Origin: Capitulum mitella
Lineage: Eukaryota > Arthropoda > Thecostraca > Pollicipedomorpha > Pollicipedidae
Length of the DNA: 64,000 bases
NCBI GenBank assembly: GCA_030062745.1
Contig: CP099844.1
Span: 5,237,481-5,301,480 of the forward strand
Reading direction: 5' to 3'
The notes under the pieces are model-generated. The model had not been told where the DNA came from, did no database searches, and saw only the letters and a program-made list of their open reading frames with translations. The position numbers and the translations under genes are program-made. Position 1 is the first letter of the stretch. Each line of letters starts with the position of its first letter. Shown here in pieces: positions 55,601 to 64,000 of this stretch.

Positions 55601-58130
55601 AATCCAGAGAGGTAGCGCGCGAAAACAAAACGAAAATCCAAGGTATCGCCGAAGGCAGCCCGGTGAGCGCCCTGCGAGAGAGGACGCACCTCTCGGGGCG
55701 TGGCCGTGCCGGCCGTGCTCTGGCCGTTCCCGAACCAACCTCGGCGGGCCAGAGCGTCCTCGGTCGACCCGCATCTCCCGGCCGGCCTCTGATCGCCCGT
55801 ATCGTCTCATCTGGACCGGACGGTCCGCCGGCGCCGGGCGGCAGGAAGCCGGTGTCGGCCGCCCGGCCCGCGCGTCACCGGGCGGCCACGATAGCGGGCC
55901 GGCGCCGAACTGACAATCAACTGCACGATGCCGGACGAGGCGAACTGGTGGGAGGTGAGAGGCGACCTGAAGGAGGTGTGGGGAGGAAGCAGCATTCGGA
56001 GGGAGAAGAGCGAGGATGGAAAGACGATTTGGGCATGCATCTCAAGCTAATCTGTTTATATTGCGATTTCTGGAGGTCAAAAGACTGTCCGACGAAGGAA
56101 CGAAACGAAATTGAAAGGAAACAACTGCCAGGTTGAGGCCAGTCCTGATGAATTGGCTTAGAACCAAAATGGCTGCAACCTATACAATGTACGTATGAGA
56201 GCGAAAGCTACGGTTGATGCCCCCATCTTCTCGTTAAGCTATGGGAAGTTAAGTCCGAGGCAGACGGTTTGTAGCGCCACAAACCGTTCGGAGCGTCGAG
56301 CAACGGCAGACTGATGTAAGTGGGTTTTAAAGCCGTTTCCGTATGTTGCGGTAAACTCAGACGAGAGTGCTTCTGCCCACCTCTTTACTGACGGCGGGCT
56401 GAAATGGCCCCGAGCACGGTTTGCTGGGGATTTCACGGTCGACCTGCACGCTCCTGCACCAGCAGCGGGCGCGGAGAACGATCGGACGGCTCTCCTCGGC
56501 CGTCCTCGGCGGCGGTAAAATTCCGCGCAATCGCCTGTCCGGCCGGGCCCGGCGCCGGCTGTTGGTCGGCGATTAGCGCTGGTCGCGCTCGCCGGCGGCG
56601 GACGGCGATCGGCCACCAGGATCGATGTCTGCCGGCCGGTCAGGCTGTGCACGGACGGCCGGACTCGCAGCGGCCGAGCGGCGCCCGGCCGGCCGCGGGC
56701 GTCCGGCGCCGTTCCGTCGCCTCCGACGGCGGGATCGATCTGTCGTCGGCACCTGTCGATGGCCGGCGGGTCCGGCGGCGCGTGAACGTCGCCGTCCCCG
56801 GCGTCGTAACGAGGCGGCCGGCGGTCGTCGCGCCGCGGCAATTAGCGCCGCGATGCGCCAGAATTGAGCGATGACGGAGCGGCGCGCGCGGCCGCGCCGT
56901 CTGCTCGGGAGCGGTCCGCGGCGGCCGGGGCGAGCCGGCGGCGCGGCCGGCCGGCCGACTCCGGCCGCCGGCCAGCGGGCCCCGAGGCGTCCACCGCGCT
57001 CCGCGCAGAGAACAGCATCCGGCCGGCCGAGAGTCCCCGCCGGGCCGTCTCCAGCGCGGCCGAGCGCCACTCGAGCAGCTGTAATACGCCGGCCGGGAGC
57101 GGATCGCCGGCGGGGAGCGCCTCTTGAGTGTCCAATACCGCCGCCGCCGCCTCCGCCGTCTCCGCCGCCGCCGAGCCGCCGCCGGCTGCACTGCTGCAGC
57201 CCGGCCTGCATGTCAATGGCTCTGCAGCGAACGGTCGCGGTTAATGGGGTTTGCTATGGCCACGGCGCCCATTTGTCTTCGGAATTCCATGAAAGCTGGT
57301 GGCGCGTAGCGTGAGACGTCCTGGCCGGCCGTGAAATTCTCGGGCTTTCGTCAACCCATGTCCGGGATCACCACGGTCCACCTCGTCCGAAGCGCGGTTC
57401 TCAAGGTTCACCAAGGTCGAAATCATCTGACCGAGCGTACAGCTACTTTGACTCCTTTATGCAGTGAAGAAAATTGGCATGTTGAAATGAGAAATCGAGA
57501 TGATGCATATCTGTCCCGTTGATGGGCACACCTGTGGATTTATTACCATCCCATTACGTCGTTCGTTCACTGCAAAATCCTTTCCCTTTCGTGAGAGCAA
57601 ATATGTCCGTCAGTGTAGGCCATAATTTAGCCCCGGTTTCATCACGACCTTGTTTTTGCTATTTGCATGTTTTCTGCTGACCATGCATTACAAAACAGCT
57701 GTTTTGAACAGCAACAAGCATAAAGCCCCAGCCCTGACACGTCTGAAGGGTTGCCAGGCTCCGCCCAGCTGTGGGAGGTCGTCTCGCCACCCTAAAATAA
57801 GCCCCTACTCGATGCGACGCATGCGACAGTGCTTGATTCCGCCCTCTCTCTTGCTAATGGCGACCGCTGGCAGCGGAACTGAAGCCGAGGAAGCGCGCAC
57901 GACGAAAAACATCGACGAGCTTTAGTTTTTCGGGCGGGAAAAGACTTATTGACATAGCGAGCAATGCGTCTCTCAACAATGCGGCTTTGCCTGGCGAAGG
58001 AAGCAACCTTGGAAGCATTGTCGCATGGTGCTTCCAGAACAGAGCTATTTACACGACTCAGCTAGTGGGTCGGTTACATGGCATTTTCGGGAATTAGAAG
58101 TAATCGTCCTGAAACTTCGCCAAAGCTTTC
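52620..58130. other. Alternating GC islands and ordinary sequence upstream of slit
   Basis: GC-rich islands at about 53010-53340, 55150-55930 and 56400-57230 are separated by AT-balanced gaps. The longest frame in the window (291 residues, 54935-55810 minus) is here. It is opposed by open plus-strand frames and has no recognisable domain. A (GCC/CTC)n run lies at about 57135-57190. No exon is supported. Confidence 0.4.
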
Positions 58131-58371
58131 TTTGCGAGGGGCTGCCATCGTCACCCGTCTCGCTCGCCCAGCCGGTCCGCGCAGATCCCGATCTGAGGTC
58201 CAAACAGCGCCCTCCATCAGCGCCGGCGGTGCGGCCTCGGCGCGGCCCCGCTGGGCGGACCCGGCTCGGCCGCTGGCGGGGCGCGCCGACGCCGCCTCGC
58301 ATTCACATGTCGACCGCTGACGGCCGCCGGACGCGGCGGACGTGCGCGCAGCCCGCCCGGCCGGCCGCCGC

Positions 58372-58412
58372 GGCCGCCGCAGCCGCAGCCGCAGCCGCAG
58401 CCGCAGCCGCGC
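58372..58412 (+). repeat. (GCAGCC)n hexanucleotide repeat
   Basis: Six tandem GCAGCC units after a GGCCGCC stretch, inside a CpG-rich block. Confidence 0.9.
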
Positions 58413-59131
58413 CCGGGGCCACCAGCGCAGCTCAGGTGTCGGCGCCGGAGCCGCCGGAGCCGCCGGCAGGTCTGCCGGTCCGCCCGCCCGTGCCGCCTCC
58501 CGCCGGCGCCGGCCCGGCCGTCTGCAGTTACCGCAACTTTTCCTGCGCCGCTGTCCGACTGCTAATTGGTCACGACGTTAGCGCACGCGTAACGGAGCGG
58601 CGAGAGACGAGGGCGCGGCGGCCACTGGGCCGTCTGTGAGCGGGGCGGGCCGGGCAGCTGTGAAAGCCGTGCTCACACCGCGGCTGCCGCAGCTGGCTCC
58701 TCAGCGCCAGCGCCGTCTGGACGGCGCCTCAGTACGCGGGGCCGGGTGTGTCGACGCCGCTGAATGCAGGAGGGTGGGCGGCGCTGGGCAGACCTGTTCT
58801 GTGCGCCTGAACCGCACTCACACCCGGGCGGTGCATGGAGGAGGCTTTCAGTGCACTGATGCTGGAATATGAATGGGTCGGGATTGGAAGCTTTCAGACA
58901 GGCTCAGAGCGAGCAGAAATTAAGGGCGACTGGGTGGGAATGTGGAGCGAAATCATTCAGAACTCTGCCAGGGTCGGGGAAGTCGCGAGCAAAGCCAGTA
59001 TGAGACTTTTGACCTGGTTTTCGATACGTGCCCAAACCCAGAATAGGTTAAATTATCTTTCAAGCGGATGCGCGGCGCGATAATTGGCAACAACACTGCT
59101 CCGGATGCAGCGGCAGGGGACCCCGTCCGCG

Positions 59132-59252
59132 CATCGGATCCGATACGGTGTCCGTGTCCGCTCGGATCCGACACAGTACCCGTTTCCACTCGGACCCGAT
59201 ACAGTGTCGGTTTCCGCCCGGATCTGACACAGTATCCGTTTCCGCTCGGCCG
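59132..59252 (+). repeat. 28-bp tandem repeat in the slit upstream region
   Basis: Four units of about 28 bp, each (G/A)C(T/C)CGGATC(C/T)GA(T/C)ACAGT followed by (A/G)(C/T)CCGTTTCC or close variants. Confidence 0.85.
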
Positions 59253-59668
59253 TCCAATAGAGGAAGCGGCGCGGAGCGGCGGCCGGCGGCAGCGCGTGCT
59301 GCCCTCTGCGGCGGCGGCCGGCTCAGTCGCACGCCGAGCGTGGAGGAGGTATCAGTGGGCACCGCCGCTGCCGGGCCGGAGCGCCGCGCTGAGCACCTGA
59401 CTGAGCTGAGCTGAGCCTGGCAGAGCTGAGCTGAGCTGGCGCGAGCCGCGGCTGTCCGTGACGCCTGCCGTGACCTGAATCGGGGTGACCTGGCCCGAGG
59501 CGGTCCGGCCGAGTGACCTGACCTGCGCCCGTGACCTGGGCTGAGCCGGGCCGAGCTGAGCGCGGTGAGCTGTCCGACGGGGAGAGCGCAGCGCCCAGTC
59601 GGCGGCCGGCGGGCCGCGGACTCATGTGAACGCCCCGGAACACCAGCGACCGACCCCGCGCCGCCGGC
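59253..59668 (+). promoter_or_regulatory. CpG-rich 5' region of slit (probable promoter and 5' UTR)
   Basis: Very GC-rich sequence directly upstream of the slit start codon, with GAGCTGAGCT repeats at 59398-59440 and GTGACCTG words at 59470-59540. No TATA box or clear initiator was found and no transcription start can be placed. It may contain the 5' UTR in one piece or an upstream intron. The start context is GGCATGG, with G at -3 and +4, favourable for initiation. Confidence 0.5.
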
Positions 59669-59847
59669 ATGGCCAACAGGCGACACCGCTGGGCGCAGGG
59701 CGTTGTGTTCCTGCTCTGGCTGGCGCTGCAGGCGCACGTGCTGAACGGCTGTCCGCCCGAGTGTTCGTGCCAGGGCACGGCCGTCGACTGCAGCCACAGG
59801 AGGCTGGTGCGGGTACCCCGCAACCTGCCGTACGGCGCCACCCGATT
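59669..59847 (+). CDS. slit: Slit-like axon-guidance ligand, first coding exon
   Basis: Slit is a secreted ligand of Robo receptors that steers axons and migrating cells. This exon encodes residues 1-59 plus two bases of a Leu codon. Residues 8-25 form a hydrophobic signal peptide, with likely cleavage near Gly27. Then CPPECSCQGTAVDC gives the C-x3-C-x-C-x6-C pattern of an LRR N-terminal cap (Cys28, 32, 34, 41). SHRRLVRVPRNLP follows, very close to the first strand of Slit (DCSHRGL..VPR in arthropod Slit). The exon stops inside the codon after ATR, in phase 2, at GTGAGT. Slit genes also split here, before the 24-residue LRR exons. Other LRR secreted proteins share the cap, but the VDCSH..L..VPRN wording and exon end favour Slit. 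Downstream exons are not in the window. Confidence 0.87.
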
Positions 59848-59853
59848 GTGAGT
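59848..59853 (+). promoter_or_regulatory. 5' splice site of slit intron 1
   Basis: GTGAGT directly follows CCCGATT and matches the consensus donor. Reading on without splicing gives a stop (TTG TGA), so the exon must end here. Confidence 0.88.
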
Positions 59854-59959
59854 CTGCCGCGCGCCGCTGCCGTGCGGCGCCCCAGCGCCGTACACTGAAC
59901 ACGGCGACACGTACTAAAGACGGTCACCTGTCCACGGCCGGGGGTCTCTCCCAGTCTCA

Positions 59960-60350
59960 GTCAGTAGAATGAAGTGTCCAGTTTGGAGCTTCTGACTTTC
60001 TCGGGTTCTTGATGAAACCCGGGGAAACCCGGGGCTGGTTGTCCGAGGTTTGGCTGAGAGTGTAGACGTACAGCTTGAGTCTACTGTCTGTTTGTGCCCA
60101 ACTGACAATTTTCTCCGTCTTCGTTCACTGCTCAATCCTTAAAGCAATCCCGCAGCAAGTATTGCTATGTTGTTCCTGTTACTGTTGATTCCGACGACGT
60201 TTTATGAGATACTCGCGCACGCCTATTTGGTAAATATCCTGATGTTTCTACATTCATTTCGCGTCTGTACTGTTTTGTTGCTTACTTTGCTGAGGCAGGC
60301 CTCTGCGGGAAGGGTATCAAGTTCTTTTGCATCGTTATAATTACCTGCAA
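59960..60350 (+). repeat. Intronic tandem segmental duplication, copy 1
   Basis: It shares, in order, GTCAGTAGA, GTCCAG(T/C)TTGGA, GGCTGAGAGTGTAGA, TTGTGCCCAACTGA, AATATCCTGATGTTTCT and CCTCTGCGG with 60404-60795. The offset is about 444 bp and identity is roughly 70%. It lies in the slit intron. Confidence 0.85.
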
Positions 60351-60403
60351 TACCTGACACCGACATCCTTGTTCTTTAAAAGTGCGAGCGCAGAAAAGGG
60401 GCG

Positions 60404-60795
60404 GTCAGTAGATTGCAGCGTCCAGCTTGGAATTCTTGATTTGTTCTGTTGTTGTATCGGAAACCCCGCGACTGACTGCCCGACAATTGGCTGAGAGTGT
60501 AGAGGTACAGAGCTTGAGTCTGCGGTCCGCTTGTGCCCAACTGAAAATCTTTTCCGTTTTCTTTCACCATATCTTTCTTAAAGCTATCACGCAATAAGCA
60601 TTGCTTTATTGTTCGCGTAAACGCTGATTCCGGCAGTCCATTTATGCGATCATCGGGCACGCACATTTCTTTTTAAATATCCTGATGTTTCTGAGCTGGA
60701 ACGTTTGCGTCTGTCCAGTTTTGCTGCATGCTTTTCTGAAACAGACCTCTGCGGTAATGATATCAGATTATTCCGTTTCGTTATGATAATACCGA
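60404..60795 (+). repeat. Intronic tandem segmental duplication, copy 2
   Basis: Second copy of the 390-bp segment. Differences are spread evenly with small indels, so the duplication is old. No open frame is shared, and no LRR sequence is present, so it is not a duplicated slit exon. Confidence 0.85.
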
Positions 60796-63700
60796 AATGT
60801 ACATTTACATCGAAATATACATTCAGCTTGGCCTAAGATAGGTGGGCTATTTACGTTCATGGCCATTTTTATAATACTGCCCTTGTCACTCCGCATTAGA
60901 ACATGCTGCCGCTGCGCGAGCCGAGACAAAGTCGGCTACCGGCGATGTTGGGTGCGTGCGGTGCTTAGTGTCAGCCGCCCGCTGGGCGGCACGTCTCTAC
61001 TCGCTGGCCGCGCAAGCGGCCCCGGCCCCTCTGTAAATATTATGAAGTGTACATCACCGCCGAGCATGCACCGCTGCACCCGACCCAGTGCCTGCACGGC
61101 CGCACGCACACGCACGCCGGCGCGGGGATCGGGTGGCGGTACGCCGGCCGGCCTCGGCGGCGGCGCAGCCGGCTCAAATCTGGGCCGAGGTAGCCGGCAG
61201 GGATTCAGGCGTGACCTGAGTTACGTTCAGACCTGTTCAGAGCGTGGATATGAGATCAGGGACGTGGAATGTCATATTGCTGGTGCGAAATCGATGGTTT
61301 TGCATGGCGCGCGTTTGGCCCGGCGCAGTTCTTGCCCATTCAGCAGGATGCGTATCTTCGGAATTTGATCATCTTCGGAAAAGATTGAATTTCCGAAAAT
61401 TCTGCGCTCGAGGACAGGGACGATAGCCGTTTCCCTCGCGCACCCACACAGGGCATGACCGCCTGTCGCCCTGGTGAGGCCGGGAGCTCCAGCAGCTCAG
61501 CGTCGAGACTGGCGGCACCAAACCCTGGCGGTCAGCGCCGAGCCCAGTGCCCGCTCCCCGGGGACGGCTGTAGAGCGGCGTGCTCTCCAGCGGCGGCCGA
61601 CAGCCTTTTGTGAGGACTCGTTACCGAGCCCAGCGACCCGCAGCCGCGGCGAGGCGAGAGCTTGTCTCCGGCGGCCGGCCGGGCTCCAGCCCCGGCGCTC
61701 CAGCCCCGGCTCTAATTGGACCGCATGGGAAATGTATGCGAATAATTTGGCGTCGAAGGGTCTCGTTGAAATGCGAGTCGGGTCGGACGCCGGCGAAAGA
61801 GCGCGGCAGAGCTGCCGAGTTGTGGCTGTAGGAGGACCTGAAGGAGTTCTCTGGTGCAGCTGGACTCTTTGAGACCGAAAGCAAATATTTCTAAAGACGA
61901 ATGTAATGAAACAATGTGCTTCATTTAACACGTTTCCTACTAGGAAAGTAAAGCGTGCGGGCAAGGTGATCATTATCGCTTATTCCTCGGCGAGACATGC
62001 CACGAACATGTTTTTTTGTGATGCGTTTGTAACGAATCTGGTGATAAGTTAATTATCCTCTGTTTCGTGCTACCCTGTCCGATTGAATACATCCTAAACG
62101 AAAGGTAATGGCATGTCGAGCGCCATTTTTGTCTTATTCACACTCATTTCAACCGCTGAATTCCGAATTCCTAGGTTGCATTTTACAAAATGCTTTACGA
62201 CAACCAGATAAGACTGGAGTTATTTCTTCGATCAATGATTATCAATCGCTTACATCAACCAAGCCTCGACTCTTTCTGTAGTTTGTGTCGAAAAATATCC
62301 CAGGACATGTACTATAACTTTGTCATGATAGCTTACAAAATTCCATTTCATTTTTCCATACAAGCGTCTTTACCGGCGGCTCATTTGGGGTGTCTCATGC
62401 ATTTCTGCACGCTTTTCAAGACACGTGCAGGCTATAAGAAAAAGACCCAACAGAAATCCCCATTTCGAAAATTGTTGAGCACCGCTCTATTCTCGCACAC
62501 CCCTTCGTTCTTCACTTCAACATCGCATAACATCTTTCAGCTCATGACATCACGCAACATTGTACATAGAACACGGCTAAAAGGGAAACATGGCAAAACC
62601 GTGGGAAATCTCTTCTAACATCCATAGGCATAGTGTCTTTAGCGTAACGTTCATAATATCTTGGTTTCTAACACACAACCTAGAACTTTATTTATCTCAA
62701 CCTGCACGTATTATTGTGAAGTTAGGGCATTCCCGTTAAGCTCTTGGTTGAACTCATGTTTTCCTGCTCGGACAGGGGAAGTCGATTATTCTGGCCCCAA
62801 CTTTTCTGAGCAGCTAGTGTCAGACGTGATAAGTTCTAGGATTTGCGAGGGTCATCACGGGAGTAGATGTAAGACAGCTGATGAAAGTCGATGGTTGCTG
62901 GTAAGCTGTTTCTGAGCTTAAGCGTTCTTTATCGCTCGAGAGAGACTGTTCGGCACGGCCAGGTGTGGAGCGAACTCGCAGCGACCGCGCGACAGACGAA
63001 ACTCAAATCCAATTCGGACCGCAGCCTCGACCGGCACTGTCCTGGATCAACAAAGAGAAGGGGCGCAGTTTTTACAGCGGCGCAAAAATGGCGGCTATCG
63101 ACTGCCGTCATTCCGGGGAGCTGGCGTTATCGCGTTCCTCAATGACAGCCTTCAGCGCATGAGACTGCTGGCCGGGTTGACACGGCCCAATGCCGCTGAG
63201 ACAGCCGTGTCAGCTCGGCCAGCGAACAAGATCTACGACAACCTATCTCAGCCCTCATCCCATTACCATAGCACGGGCTTCTCCACATCAAGAGCGTTAT
63301 TTAAAGGCTACTTTTGAGTCGGTCGGTCGATGGGCCGTCTCTCCGAGTTGTGTCGCCGCGTGGTCGCCGTTCCAGAGACGGTTACCACCGTGCCCCGGCC
63401 GGTGCAGTCAACGCCGCCGGCGCCCGCTCAGGCGGCCGCCGTCTGCCGCTAATTCGCCTCATTGATTCGGCTCCGGCGGCGCGTCTTGTCGACGGCGATC
63501 GGGGCGGGCTCCCCGCCGGCCCTTGTTTGCAGCGCTGCAATCGAACGGGTCTCGGCCATCTGCACCCCGGCCCCGAGGGCGAAACTCGCTCATCATGCAC
63601 GAACTGCCGAGTGATGAAGTGATTACTGCGTCTGCCGCTCCGTCCCATGCAACGATCCCAATCGGTACTCATCGGGCCGAGCGGGGAAGTTCGCTAGGTT

Positions 63701-64000
63701 TCCGGGACGTCTGCGCGCTCCGAAACAGCGTCCCTTCAACAGCGGGAGGGACTCGTGTGAGGTGTGCTCGGGTGAGATAAGCATGATGGACTAGAATCAT
63801 CCCCGACATGACTGATCCGATGCGAGTTTCACCGATTCGTATCTCGTCGGGTGCTGCCGAACCGTTCTAAAAGTGGTTTTAAGTGTGGTTCTTCAGACGT
63901 TCTAAAAGTTCTTAAAGTAAAGTTCGTGTGTACGTTGCAATTCAAGGGTGATGTGCGTCTGTCATCAGCCCCATTTGTGCCGGCTTGGAGGACGCCTGGT
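60796..64000 (+). other. Slit intron 1, no further exon found
   Basis: No LRR-coding frame (LxxLxLxxNxL pattern) with flanking AG/GT sites is visible to the window end. GC islands lie at 60900-61200, 61450-61720 and 62940-63600, with AT-rich sequence between them. Assignment to the intron is inferred from the donor at 59848. Confidence 0.6.

Noticed and set aside
54935..55810. 291-residue minus-strand open frame, the longest in the window
   Set aside because: It lies in GC-rich sequence with open frames on the other strand. The translation is Arg/Pro/Ser-rich with no domain or family likeness, so chance is the better explanation.
57859..57925. Possible first exon whose end (EEARTTKNIDEL) recalls a segment of Mediator subunit 21
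   Set aside because: Only about ten residues are alike. The frame ends in a stop with no GT donor, and the preceding residues do not match. Coincidence or a tiny fragment cannot be told apart.
60376..60666. 96-residue minus-strand frame in the slit intron
   Set aside because: It lies within the second duplicated segment. The matching frame in the first copy is broken, so it is not under coding constraint.

Overview
This window looks like a gene-poor stretch of a large invertebrate genome, most likely an arthropod, though a lophotrochozoan is not excluded. It contains one spliced coding exon, several classes of eukaryotic transposon (hAT, TTAA-targeted piggyBac-like, mariner, Ty3/Gypsy and Helitron), many micro- and minisatellites, and strong alternation between AT-rich and very GC/CpG-rich blocks. 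No bacterial-style operon, rRNA, CRISPR array or viral genome is visible. The arthropod guess rests on the Slit-like exon and general genome texture, so the species cannot be named.

The only host gene I can support is at the right end. Positions 59669-59847 (+) hold a signal peptide followed by a cysteine-rich leucine-rich-repeat N-cap. This closely resembles the first coding exon of the axon-guidance ligand Slit and ends at a consensus GTGAGT donor. The sequence from 59848 to the window end is then inferred to be the start of a long first intron. It includes a roughly 390-bp segment duplicated in tandem at about 444-bp spacing. The 48-59.6 kb region upstream is a chain of CpG-rich islands and simple repeats, the likely promoter and 5' regulatory domain.

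The left third (1-20 kb) is a transposon graveyard. A hAT-type element with matching 16-bp ends and a 7/8-matching 8-bp target duplication (3116-5948) encloses a fragment of a TTAA-type element (family B) and a broken mariner transposase. A reverse-oriented copy of a second TTAA family (A) lies at 6880-8055, and a frameshifted Gypsy integrase lies at 8268-9150 (-). At 15542-17921 a family B element carries an almost intact 1209-bp family A element inserted at TTAA. The uninterrupted site survives in the 4.6-kb copy, so the insertion can be read directly. Palindromes, an inverted pair of 15-bp minisatellites and a TA microsatellite between long inverted arms complete this part.

The middle (20-40 kb) has no recognisable gene. 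It holds GC-rich blocks with minisatellites of 18, 80, 45, 59 and 31 bp periods, two perfect or near-perfect hairpins and copies of a dispersed repeat.

The most striking structure is at 40478-46420: a head-to-tail array of four non-autonomous Helitron-like units (three full length, one 310-bp 5' piece). Units begin TCTCTATATT. The two internal full units end in a 7-bp-stem hairpin followed by CTAG, and the CTAG abuts the next TC with no extra base. Each full unit carries its own 248-bp satellite (3, 3 and 4 copies). This is what rolling-circle replication that ran past its terminator should leave behind.
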